From the NCBI GenBank assembly GCA_022340585.1, contig JAJDNS010000142.1, positions 1-41,818 of the forward strand: a stretch of 41,818 nt of DNA, read 5' to 3'. The stretch is from Acidobacteriota bacterium. Lineage in GTDB: Bacteria; Acidobacteriota; Vicinamibacteria; Fen-336. Every line of letters starts with the position of its first letter. Position 1 is the stretch's first letter. A model generated the notes under the pieces. It saw only the letters and a program-made list of their open reading frames with translations, did not search any database and was not told the origin of the DNA. This document shows, one piece after another, positions 14,617 through 22,662 of the stretch. The translations under genes and the position numbers were made by a program.

Positions 14617-15414
14617 ATGAAGAGCTTCGCGCGCCGCAGCACCAAGAAGATCCTCGGGCGCATCGGCCGGGTCGCCGAGTCGATCGCCCAGCACGCCGGG
14701 CAGATGGCCATTCTGACCGGGGGGGTGTTCCTCGCGATGCTGCGGGGGCGGGTGTCCCTGCGCAGCGTCCTCGACCAGTTCTGGGCGATGGGGGTGCAGA
14801 GCCTCCCCCTGGTCCTCGTCACCGCGGTCATCTCCGGGGTGGTCACGACCCAGCAGGGCGGCTACCAGCTGACATCCACCATCCCCCTGTACGTCCTCGG
14901 CAGCGTGGTGGCCTCCAGCGTCGTCCTGGAGCTGGGGCCGGTGATGACGTCCTTCGTCCTGATCGGACGGGTGGGGGCGAGGATCACCGCCGAGCTGGGC
15001 ACCATGCAGGTCACCGAGCAGATCGACGCCCTGCACTCGCTGGGCCGGGACCCGGTGGCGGTCCTCGCCGCACCGCGGATCATCGCGGGCACGATCACCA
15101 CCCCCCTCCTCGTCTCCATCGCCAACATCGTGGGGATCTTCTCGGGGATGTTCGCGGCCCAGGTCTCCCTGGGCCTCGGCTACGAGTCGTTTCTCTACGG
15201 CGCCCGCATGTACTGGCACAGCTGGGACCTTCTCTACTCCATCAGCAAGGGCGTCGTCTTCGGGTTCATCATCCCGCTGATCTCCGTCCACATGGGGTTC
15301 CGCACCCGGGGGGGGGCCGAGGGCGTGGGGCAGGCCACGACTGCCGCCGTCGTCTTCATGATCATCTCGCTCCTCGTCCTCGACGCCACCTTCCCGTCGC
15401 TGTTCCTCAACTGA
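14617..15414 (+). CDS. mlaE: MlaE-type ABC transporter permease
   Basis: This 265-residue inner-membrane permease belongs to an MCE-linked lipid transporter that moves phospholipids between inner and outer membranes. It has an N-terminal amphipathic region (HAGQMAILTGGVFLAMLRG) and several membrane helices. The family hallmarks are VISGVVTTQQGGYQL and LELGPVMTSFVLIGRVGARI followed by AELGTMQVTEQIDAL. ATG 14617 gives the typical length; a GTG at 14578 would add 13 residues that are not hydrophobic. It leads an operon: the ATPase gene starts 7 nt after its stop and the MCE gene overlaps that ATPase. It is divergent from the PilZ gene. Confidence 0.92.
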   Translation: MKSFARRSTKKILGRIGRVAESIAQHAGQMAILTGGVFLAMLRGRVSLRSVLDQFWAMGVQSLPLVLVTAVISGVVTTQQGGYQLTSTIPLYVLGSVVASSVVLELGPVMTSFVLIGRVGARITAELGTMQVTEQIDALHSLGRDPVAVLAAPRIIAGTITTPLLVSIANIVGIFSGMFAAQVSLGLGYESFLYGARMYWHSWDLLYSISKGVVFGFIIPLISVHMGFRTRGGAEGVGQATTAAVVFMIISLLVLDATFPSLFLN

Positions 15415-15421
15415 TTCGCCC

Positions 15422-16222
15422 ATGATCGAGTACATCAACGTCCACAAGGCCTTCGACGTTCCAGTCCTCACCGGGGTGGACCTCACCGTGGAGACTGGCG
15501 AGACGCTCTCGATCGTCGGCCCCTCCGGAACCGGCAAAAGCGTCCTCCTCAAGACCACCAACGGGCTCCTGGTGCCGGACATCGGCGACGTCCGGGTGGA
15601 CGGGGAGTCGGTCTACTTCGACGGCGACGCGGCGCTGGAGCACGTGCGCCAGAAGGTGGGATACGTCTTCCAATACGCCGCGCTGTTCGACTCGATGACC
15701 GTGTGCGAGAACATCTGCACCGGGCTCCCCCAGGGAGTCGACATCCGCTCGCAGAAGGTCCTGGCGAAGGTGGCCGAGGCCCTCGAGGACGTGAACCTGG
15801 ATCCGGCGCAGGTCATGAACAAGCTCCCGTCGGAGCTCAGCGGCGGGATGCGCAAGCGGGTGGGACTGGCCCGGGCCATCGTGAGCCGGCCCGAGATCCT
15901 CCTCTACGACGAGCCGGTGACCGGCCTCGATCCGGTCAACACCGCCGCCGTCTCGCGTCTCATCCGGGACATCCGCGACAAGAACCGCGTCACCTCGATC
16001 ATCGTGACCCACGACATCGAGCAGGCCCTCGAGATCTCGGACCGCGTCGCGCTCCTCGAGCACGGCGTTCTCCGCTTCGTCGGGAGGCCGGCGGAGTTCA
16101 AGGCCAGCGCCGACCCCGTGGTGCGAGCCTTCGCCGATCGCCGCATGGCCGCTGAGGCCGCCATCCGCATCATGGAGGAGGATGCGGAGGACATGAAGAA
16201 GGACATGGAGGAGCAGCCGTGA
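15422..16222 (+). CDS. mlaF: MlaF-type ABC transporter ATPase
   Basis: This 266-residue ATP-binding subunit powers the lipid transporter. Walker A is GPSGTGKS (33-40), the ABC signature is LSGGM (139-143) in the MlaF-typical form ELSGGMRKRVGLARA, Walker B is ILLYDEP (159-165) followed by the D-loop GLDP, and the switch histidine lies in IIVTHD. The C-terminal tail is acidic and helical (RIMEEDAEDMKKDMEEQ), likely contacting partners. ATG 15422 follows the permease stop by 7 nt with little ribosome site, so translation is probably coupled. Its stop overlaps the next start (GTGA). Confidence 0.94.
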   Translation: MIEYINVHKAFDVPVLTGVDLTVETGETLSIVGPSGTGKSVLLKTTNGLLVPDIGDVRVDGESVYFDGDAALEHVRQKVGYVFQYAALFDSMTVCENICTGLPQGVDIRSQKVLAKVAEALEDVNLDPAQVMNKLPSELSGGMRKRVGLARAIVSRPEILLYDEPVTGLDPVNTAAVSRLIRDIRDKNRVTSIIVTHDIEQALEISDRVALLEHGVLRFVGRPAEFKASADPVVRAFADRRMAAEAAIRIMEEDAEDMKKDMEEQP

Positions 16223-17154
16223 GCACCGACAAGCCTCTGCCCACCCCGCCCCAGCTCAGCCGACGTCGCCGCGAGGTCTGGGTCGGCCTCTTCGTGGTGG
16301 CCGGCCTCCTGGGGATCCTGATCGTCCTCACGACCATGACCGACGCCGCCCTGTTTCGGGGGCGCTACATCGTGACCACCGTCGTCCCCCACGCCGGGGG
16401 GATCCGCAACGGCGACCCGATCCAGATGCGCGGGGTGAACATCGGCCGCGTCAACGGGTTCGAGATCTCCAAGGACGAGGTCGAGATCCGCCTCGAGATC
16501 GAGGGTGAGTACCCCGTGCCGAAGGACTCGGTGGTGGAGCTCAAGTCCAGCGGGCTCCTCGGGGGCCTGGTGGCGGACGTGATCCCGGGGGAGTCCTCCG
16601 AGATGGCCAGGTGGGGAGACGTGCTCGAGGGCCGCAGCGGGATCGGCCTCTTCGACAAGATGGACACCCTGGCCGGGGAGGCGGACGACGTGGCCGAGCG
16701 CGTGAAGGTCCTGCTCTCCGAGGAGATGGTGGGGAACCTCCAGGGAAGCGCGTCGGAGGCGCGGCAGCTGCTCGAGCGGCTGTCGGGGACGGTCTCCGAG
16801 CAGCGCAGCGAGCTCAAGACCCTGACCGAGAGCCTGCGACGCTCGGCCGAGGGTCTGGAGACGGTCACGACCGGCGACGAGCTCGAGGAGACGGTCAAGA
16901 ATATCCAGGCCTTGACCGAGCGCGCGGACGAGGTGCTGACCGGGCTCGACACCTCGTCGAGGTCCCTGGAGTCCATCCTCGGTCGCATCGACCGCGGGGA
17001 GGGCTCCCTCGGCAAGCTGACCACCGACGACCAGCTCTACGACAACGTGGCGAGCGCCGCCGCCAACCTCGACAAGACCGCGACGGAGCTGCAGGCCCTC
17101 CTCGAGGACATTCGCCTGAAGCCCAAGAAGTACCTCAAGCTGAGCCTGTTCTAA
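16219..17154 (+). CDS. mlaD: MlaD-type MCE protein
   Basis: This 311-residue substrate-binding component is anchored by one membrane helix (about 20-40, VWVGLFVVAGLLGILIVLTT). The MCE domain spans about 50-125 (GIRNGDPIQMRGVNIGRVNGF is its core). A long helical C-terminal part (about 140-300) has heptad-like repeats (SASEARQLLERLSGTVSEQR), consistent with a hexameric tunnel or needle. It is longer than E. coli MlaD (about 180 residues) and closer to elongated MCE proteins. GTG 16219 overlaps the mlaF stop by 4 nt. No mlaC or mlaB follows; the next gene converges after 24 bp, with no evident terminator between. Confidence 0.92.
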   Translation: MSTDKPLPTPPQLSRRRREVWVGLFVVAGLLGILIVLTTMTDAALFRGRYIVTTVVPHAGGIRNGDPIQMRGVNIGRVNGFEISKDEVEIRLEIEGEYPVPKDSVVELKSSGLLGGLVADVIPGESSEMARWGDVLEGRSGIGLFDKMDTLAGEADDVAERVKVLLSEEMVGNLQGSASEARQLLERLSGTVSEQRSELKTLTESLRRSAEGLETVTTGDELEETVKNIQALTERADEVLTGLDTSSRSLESILGRIDRGEGSLGKLTTDDQLYDNVASAAANLDKTATELQALLEDIRLKPKKYLKLSLF

Positions 17155-17178
17155 TCCGAGCGCGGCCGGGACGAGAGC

Positions 17179-19887
17179 TCAGAGTGGCTCCTCGGAGAGC
17201 TCCGGGAAGCTCAGCAGCCACAGGTTGGACTCGGAGACGTCCGATTGAACGACCACGGTCCGCCCGTCGCGGGACAGGCCGAGGCTCTTCTGATCCACCA
17301 CTCCGTCGAAATCGAGGGGGGTCACGAAGCGGACGGCGCCGGCCTCCCGGTCGACGGTGACGAGGCCGGGCCGCTCGTCGAGCAGAAGGAGGTTCTGCGA
17401 GTCGGGCAACCACCGGGACACGAAGCCCCGGGTCTCCACGGGGCGATACTCCTGGGCCTGGATGGACCACAGGAGCACCTCCGGCACCATCGCTCCGGCG
17501 CGCAGGGACTGGTTTCCGACCAGCCAGCGGCCGTCGGGTGACCAGTCCCGGACCTCGAACCAAAGGTCGTCGGAGACCGCGGGCAGACACTCCGCGGCCG
17601 CCGCCGGCGCGTCCTCCAGGGTGACGATGCAGGTGGCCTTGCCGGTGGGGAAGGCCACCTGTGTCCCGTCGGGCGACCAGAGCGGAAACCAGGCCCCGTC
17701 CTCGACGTCGGTCAGCTGTCGGAGCCCGCTTCCGTCGGCCTGCACGACCCAGAGCTGAAAGGTCCCCGAGCGGTTGGAGTAGAACGCGATGCGATCCCCG
17801 TCGGGCGACCACTGGGGGCCGCGATCCCGGGCGGGGTCGTGGGTGAGCTGCCGCAGCGCCCCACTCTCGCGGTCGAGGACGTAGAGGTCCTCCTCACGGC
17901 CGCGCGTGCACAGGGCGATCTCTGTCCCGTCGGGAGACGGATGGGGGTCTCGGATGGGCAGCGACCCGGAGTAGAGGACGCGGCGCTCGCCGTCGAGCCG
18001 CCGTCGCCCCGGGTCGAAGGGCAGCAGGTGCAGCTCGTGGAGCGCGGTGCGCGACCCGTACGCGAGCTGCCCGCCCGCGCTCGCCGCCGACAGGCCGGAC
18101 ACTTCCTCGGCCGGGGCTCCCACCAGGATCGGCTTTCCGGCGGCGCCTCCGGTCACGGGGTCGATCGCAATGCGCCACAGGTTCATGGTCCCGGCGCGGT
18201 CGCTCACGAAGAAGAGCTCGTCGCCGCCGGGCGACCAGACCGGGCTCCAGTCGACGGCGGTGTCGCGGGTGACGGCGGCGGGCTCGCCCTGCCCTTCGGC
18301 GTCGATGGTGGCCAGGTCGCGCTGGCCCGAGTTGTCGTCCACCCGCCAGAAGGCGATGCGGCTGCCGTCGGGAGACCACGCCGGCTGCACCGCGTCGCCC
18401 GCGTAGATGAGCGCCATCTCCCCGGTGGCGACCTCGATCGACCACAGCTCGGCCGTGCCCTGCCGGCCCATGGGGTCGACGATTCCCTCGGTGGAGACCG
18501 CCAGCCGGCTGCCGTCGGGCGACCACGTGGGGTTGTGGCCACGGTCGCTGACGCGCCGCACCGACTCCCCGGTCGCGCCCATGACAAAGATGCCGCCCCC
18601 TCCTCGCTCCGACCGGAACGCGATCTGGTTCCCGTCGGGCGAGAAGGCGGGCTCGACGTCGGCCTCCGGTGAGTCCCCGGTGAGGTTGAGCGCGTTGCGG
18701 CCGTCGACCCGCTGGATGTAGATGTCGTCGCCTCCGGCAGCGTCGCTCACGTAGGCGACCAGCTTTCCGTCCGGGGAGAGGGCGGGATGGCGCTCGACGC
18801 CCTTCTGGAAGGTGAGCTGCTGGGTCACCGGCGTCGCGAGCGTCGCGGGCGGGGGCGGGCCGACGAGGGCGCGGCTCAGGAGAGCTCCCGCCCCGGCCGC
18901 CACCAGAGCGGCAACGGCCACCGCCCACCACCCCGGGGCGAAGCGGCGCGGGGCCTCGGCCGGCGCCGCGGGCCTCCTGACGTCAGAGGTCTGGATCCAG
19001 CTCAGCTCCTCGGCGACGTCACGGGCCGACTGCCAGCGGTCGTCGCGGTCCTTCTCCAGGCACCGGGCAATCGCGTGCTCGAGGGAGGCAGGGGTCAGGG
19101 GCTGACGTTCGGTGACCGGCAGGGGGGAGTCCCTCATGATGCTGCTGATGAGGCTGGCCTGGCTCTTGCCCCCGAAGGGCGCCTTTCCCGTGGCCATCTC
19201 GTAGAGCAGGCACCCCAGGGCCCAGACGTCCGCGCGCCCGTCGGCTTCCTCTCCCTCGAGCTGCTCGGGGGCCATGTACTGAAAGGTGCCGAGGACGGCG
19301 CCCGCTTCGGTGAGGGGCGGCTTGGCCCCGGTGGTGGCCTCCGAGTCGAGGGGCATGGCGCCGGGCGCGGCCTCCGTCGGTGCGCTCGTCTCGGAGGGCT
19401 CCTCGTCGGTGGCGACGTTCTTGGCCAGCCCGAAGTCCAGGAGCTTGGCCCCCGAGCGCGTGAGCATGACGTTGCCCGGCTTGAGGTCCCGGTGGACGAT
19501 CCCGGCCCGGTGGGCCCGGTCCAGGGCGTCGGCGACCTGGGCCCCGAGCTTGAGCACCTTGTCGAGGGGGAGGGCTCCCCGGGTGAGCCGGTCGGCGAGG
19601 CTCTCCCCCTCCAGGTGCTCCATGACCAGGAAGGAGACGCCGTCCTCCTCGCCCACGTCGAACAGCGCGCAGATGTGGGGGTGGCTGAGGGCCGAGACGG
19701 CTTTCGCCTCGCGCTCGAAGCGCTCCCGGCGCTGGGCGTTCTCGGCCAGGTGGGTGGGAAGCACCTTGATCGCCACCGAGCGATCGAGGCGGGTGTCCCG
19801 CGCCCGGTAGACCTCTCCCATGCCTCCCGTGCCGAGCGAAGACTCGATCTCGTAGGGACCCAGGCGTCGTCCTGGCTTCAGGCCCAT
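17179..19887 (-). CDS. Ser/Thr kinase with TolB-like beta-propeller sensor
   Basis: This 902-residue PknB-like transmembrane kinase has a kinase domain at residues 11-295, with the glycine loop LGTGGMGEVY, catalytic lysine K41 (VAIKV), HRDLKPGN (catalytic D134, N139) and DFG at 151-153. An acidic insert (about 157-195) precedes YMAPEQ. One membrane helix (about 319-342, WWAVAVAALVAAGAGALL) separates it from an extracytoplasmic region with about ten TolB/WD40-like blades carrying the repeat WSPDGxxIAF. It should sense an envelope signal and phosphorylate cytoplasmic proteins. ATG 19887 gives the standard N-terminus (RRLGPYEI); the frame is open far upstream but antisense to msrB. It is divergent from msrB and convergent with mlaD. 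Confidence 0.93.
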   Translation of the reverse strand: MGLKPGRRLGPYEIESSLGTGGMGEVYRARDTRLDRSVAIKVLPTHLAENAQRRERFEREAKAVSALSHPHICALFDVGEEDGVSFLVMEHLEGESLADRLTRGALPLDKVLKLGAQVADALDRAHRAGIVHRDLKPGNVMLTRSGAKLLDFGLAKNVATDEEPSETSAPTEAAPGAMPLDSEATTGAKPPLTEAGAVLGTFQYMAPEQLEGEEADGRADVWALGCLLYEMATGKAPFGGKSQASLISSIMRDSPLPVTERQPLTPASLEHAIARCLEKDRDDRWQSARDVAEELSWIQTSDVRRPAAPAEAPRRFAPGWWAVAVAALVAAGAGALLSRALVGPPPPATLATPVTQQLTFQKGVERHPALSPDGKLVAYVSDAAGGDDIYIQRVDGRNALNLTGDSPEADVEPAFSPDGNQIAFRSERGGGGIFVMGATGESVRRVSDRGHNPTWSPDGSRLAVSTEGIVDPMGRQGTAELWSIEVATGEMALIYAGDAVQPAWSPDGSRIAFWRVDDNSGQRDLATIDAEGQGEPAAVTRDTAVDWSPVWSPGGDELFFVSDRAGTMNLWRIAIDPVTGGAAGKPILVGAPAEEVSGLSAASAGGQLAYGSRTALHELHLLPFDPGRRRLDGERRVLYSGSLPIRDPHPSPDGTEIALCTRGREEDLYVLDRESGALRQLTHDPARDRGPQWSPDGDRIAFYSNRSGTFQLWVVQADGSGLRQLTDVEDGAWFPLWSPDGTQVAFPTGKATCIVTLEDAPAAAAECLPAVSDDLWFEVRDWSPDGRWLVGNQSLRAGAMVPEVLLWSIQAQEYRPVETRGFVSRWLPDSQNLLLLDERPGLVTVDREAGAVRFVTPLDFDGVVDQKSLGLSRDGRTVVVQSDVSESNLWLLSFPELSEEPL

Positions 19888-20064
19888 GGCTGCCGCCCCC
19901 TCGTCCCGTGGCCGAGCCCGGGCCCGGCCGCGGGGCAGTCTGTCTGGTCTTGCAGGATGTGTGGGCGAAGGATACACCAACCCGGGGAATGACGGGCACC
20001 CCCCGGACGTTGCATCATCATGGGACCGGGTTTTCCCCGGATTCCTGGCCGGAGGAGGGAGAAA

Positions 20065-20655
20065 GTGCTGAGACGAGGCCTCGTCTACGCGGCCGCGGCC
20101 GCGATCACGCTGACCGCCTGGCTGGTCGGCTTCCGACCCGGTCCGGAGCGCGCCGAGCGGCTCCTGACCGCGCACGCCGCCGCCCCGGGCGGCGGCGAGT
20201 CGAACCAGGAAACGACCGTACGTTTGTACTCGTCCGAGAAGGGGGGCTTCGTGGTGACCGAGAAGGTGAAGAAGACCGACGCGGAGTGGAAGCAGACCCT
20301 GTCGCCGCTGCAGTACAAGGTGCTCCGCGAGAAGGGAACGGAGCGGGCCTTCACCGGGGCTCTCCTGGAGAACCACGAGAAGGGTGTGTACGTCTGCGCG
20401 GCGTGCGGCGCCGAGCTGTTCTCCTCGGAGACGAAGTTCGAGTCGGGCTCGGGCTGGCCGAGCTTCTACGCCCCCATCGCCCAGGAGAACGTGGCCACCG
20501 AGTCTGACAACAGCCTGGGCATGCGCCGGATCGAGGTCCTCTGCCCCCGCTGCGGTGGCCACCTCGGACACGTCTTCGACGACGGTCCGAAGCCGACCGG
20601 GCTGCGCTACTGCATCAACTCGGCGAGCCTGGCCTTCGAGAAGAGCGAGAAGTAG
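20065..20655 (+). CDS. msrB: Peptide-methionine (R)-S-oxide reductase, membrane-anchored or exported
   Basis: This 196-residue enzyme reduces methionine-R-sulfoxide in proteins. The MsrB domain spans about 70-192. Zinc ligands are C111/C114 (CAACG) and C160/C163 (CPRCG); GSGWPSF holds the substrate tryptophan; HLGHVFDDG and the catalytic cysteine C183 in RYCINS are intact. The catalytic position is Cys, unlike the selenoprotein elsewhere in the window. An N-terminal hydrophobic segment ([18 protein letters not shown]) indicates export or anchoring, so it probably repairs envelope proteins. GGAGGAGGGAG just before GTG 20065 decides the start; the earlier ATG 20020 has no such site. It converges on the ZIP transporter gene. 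Confidence 0.93.
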   Translation: MLRRGLVYAAAAAITLTAWLVGFRPGPERAERLLTAHAAAPGGGESNQETTVRLYSSEKGGFVVTEKVKKTDAEWKQTLSPLQYKVLREKGTERAFTGALLENHEKGVYVCAACGAELFSSETKFESGSGWPSFYAPIAQENVATESDNSLGMRRIEVLCPRCGGHLGHVFDDGPKPTGLRYCINSASLAFEKSEK

Positions 20656-20667
20656 GCTCGGAGGCGT

Positions 20668-20685
20668 CCCCCACGGCCTTGGGGG
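20668..20685. terminator. Possible bidirectional terminator
   Basis: CCCCCA (20668-20673) and TGGGGG (20680-20685) form a 6-bp stem with a 6-nt loop in the 38-bp gap between the convergent msrB and ZIP genes. There is no T-tract, so intrinsic termination would be weak. Confidence 0.35.
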
Positions 20686-20693
20686 CCGCGGTC

Positions 20694-21515
20694 TCAACCC
20701 AGGGCGTTGTCCAGGACCATCATCAGCGTGAAGCCCAGGAGGGCGCCGATGGTCGGCGCGTCGCTGTCTCCAGAACGCTGGGCCTCCGGGATCAGCTCCT
20801 CCACCACCACGAAGATCATGGCCCCCGCGGCGAAGGCGAGGGCGTAGGGCAGGATCCCACGGGCCTGGAGCACCACCGCCGCCCCCACCACCGCCGCCAT
20901 GGGCTCGACGATCCCCGACAGCTGCCCGTACCAGAAGCTGCGCCCCGCGGAGACGCCCTCCCGGCGCAGGGGGAGGGCCACCGCGGTTCCCTCGGGGATG
21001 TTCTGGAGTCCGATCCCGATGGCGAGGGCCACCGCCGCCCCCACCGTTGCCTCCGTGAAGCCGGTCGCCGCGCCGCCGAAGGCGACCCCGACGGCCAGGC
21101 CCTCCGGGACGTTGTGCAGCGTGATGGCCAGCACGAGGAGCGTCTGGCGACGCCACGTCGTGTGGATCCCCTCCGCCTCCTCCGTCTTCAGGCGCGGGTG
21201 CACGTGGGGCAGCGTCTTGTCGATCGCGTAGATGCCGCCGCCGCCGACGAGGAACCCGATGGCCGCCGGGAGCCAGTAGGGCAACGTGCCGCCCGCGCCC
21301 AGGTCCAGGGCGGGGGCGAGGAGGGACCAGAAGCTCGCCGCGATCATCACTCCCGCGGCAAAGCCCAGCGAGGTGTCGAGAAACCAGCGACTCGGCGTCC
21401 GGGTCATGAAGACGGCAGCGGCGCCGAGGGCGGTGAGGGCCCAGGTGAAGGTGCCGGCGAGAAGCGCCTGCGTCGTGGGTGCCAGGACAGCCAGGGACTC
21501 GGTCAGCTCGGTCAT
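20694..21515 (-). CDS. ZIP-family divalent metal transporter
   Basis: This 273-residue inner-membrane protein has about eight hydrophobic segments. The two central metal-site helices carry HNVPEG (134-139) and QNIPEG (171-176), the hallmarks of ZIP (ZupT-like) transporters. A histidine-containing loop between helices 3 and 4 (DKTLPHVHPRL) is typical. ZIP proteins import zinc, iron or other divalent metals; which one is not evident. ATG 21515 is preceded by AGGAGGAGCG on its strand. The frame extends upstream to 22133, but that part is antisense to the TolB-like gene and lacks homology. The gene is divergent from the TolB-like lipoprotein gene. Confidence 0.92.
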   Translation of the reverse strand: MTELTESLAVLAPTTQALLAGTFTWALTALGAAAVFMTRTPSRWFLDTSLGFAAGVMIAASFWSLLAPALDLGAGGTLPYWLPAAIGFLVGGGGIYAIDKTLPHVHPRLKTEEAEGIHTTWRRQTLLVLAITLHNVPEGLAVGVAFGGAATGFTEATVGAAVALAIGIGLQNIPEGTAVALPLRREGVSAGRSFWYGQLSGIVEPMAAVVGAAVVLQARGILPYALAFAAGAMIFVVVEELIPEAQRSGDSDAPTIGALLGFTLMMVLDNALG

Positions 21516-21615
21516 CGGGTCGCTCCTCCTCGGTGCTCGGCTCTTCGGCCAGCCCGCCGGACCGGTACCTCGGCCCCGGAGATCATAACGGACGAGTACC
21601 ATGAGAGGAGAGCCC

Positions 21616-22569
21616 ATGACCCCGCCCGTCCCAGGATCCGGGAGGAAGCGATGGGGAGTGGCCCTCGGCCTCCTCGCCGCCGTCACCGCCGGGGCGTGCC
21701 GCGGCACCCGGGCGGAGCCCCCGGCCGCGGGCGCACCCGAGGGCGTCCCCGCCCGCGCCCTGGTGTACGGGCAGGGGCCCGAGGGCTCCCGGGACCTCTT
21801 CCTCGTCCCGGTGGAGGGCGGTGAGCCGAGACGCCTCACGAGCCACCCGGCCCCGGACGGCCTGCCCCGGTGGTCGGCCGACGGCCGTTCGGTCGTGTTC
21901 GCGTCGGAGCGGTCCGGCAACTGGCAGCTCTGGCGCGTCCCCGTGGTCGGTGGCGAGCCCACCCGCGTCCGGGCCAACGAGCACACCGAGTGGCAGGCCG
22001 ACGAGTCCCCGGACGGTCGCTTCCTGGCCTTCCTGTCGAACCGGGACGGGCGGGAGTCGCTCTGGATCCTGGACCAGTCGACGGGAGAGATGCGGTCGCT
22101 GGTCCGGCACGGTCGTCGCACGATCATGGGCAACCCGGACTGGAGTCCCGACGGGGAGCGGATCGTCTTCTCCTCGAACTGGAAGATTGGCCACCAGATC
22201 TACGTCGTCGACGTCCTCACGGCTGAGACGAAGCGGGTGTCTCCGGTCGGTGGCTGCGAGCCGCGGTTCAGCCCGGACGGAAGGAAGGTGGCGTACGTTC
22301 ACCGTCGCCCCCGGAAGGACAAGACCGTGAGCGTCATCGTGGAGCACGACCTGGCGAGCGGCGAGGATGTCGTCCTCGTGGACTGGCCCGCCCTGAACTA
22401 CGACCCCGCGTATTCACCCGACGGCACCGAGATCGCCTTCGCCTCGACGATCACCGGCCACTGGGAGATCTACCGACAGGGCCTCGCCGACGGAAAGGCC
22501 CACCGGGTGACCTTCGCCGGCGCCGACGCGCGGTACCCGGACTACCGGCCGGCGCCAGGGGGGCGCTGA
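21616..22569 (+). CDS. TolB-like beta-propeller lipoprotein
   Basis: This 317-residue exported protein has a lipobox-like signal end (LLAAVTAGAC), predicting lipidation at the cysteine. The mature part has about five to six propeller blades with repeats of PRWSADGRSVVFASERSG, NPDWSPDGERIVFSSN, EPRFSPDGRKVAYVHR and DPAYSPDGTEIAFAST. These match the TolB/PD40 type and the propeller of the nearby kinase, but this gene lacks the TolB N-terminal domain, so it is not a standard Tol-Pal component. GAGGAG just before ATG 21616 favours that start over ATG 21601. Ligand unknown; it may present a signal or scaffold in the periplasm. Confidence 0.83.
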   Translation: MTPPVPGSGRKRWGVALGLLAAVTAGACRGTRAEPPAAGAPEGVPARALVYGQGPEGSRDLFLVPVEGGEPRRLTSHPAPDGLPRWSADGRSVVFASERSGNWQLWRVPVVGGEPTRVRANEHTEWQADESPDGRFLAFLSNRDGRESLWILDQSTGEMRSLVRHGRRTIMGNPDWSPDGERIVFSSNWKIGHQIYVVDVLTAETKRVSPVGGCEPRFSPDGRKVAYVHRRPRKDKTVSVIVEHDLASGEDVVLVDWPALNYDPAYSPDGTEIAFASTITGHWEIYRQGLADGKAHRVTFAGADARYPDYRPAPGGR

Positions 22570-22662
22570 AACCACGGGGCTCATCCGGGTCTGGACGGGG
22601 TCAGCCCGAACGCCTCAGCTCGGGGCGCACAGTCCGGAATGTGAGTGTGGCAGCATGAAGGG

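Noticed and set aside
20020..20064. ATG 20020 as the MsrB start
   Set aside because: It has no Shine-Dalgarno sequence; GGAGGAGGGAG directly precedes GTG 20065, which begins the hydrophobic signal segment.
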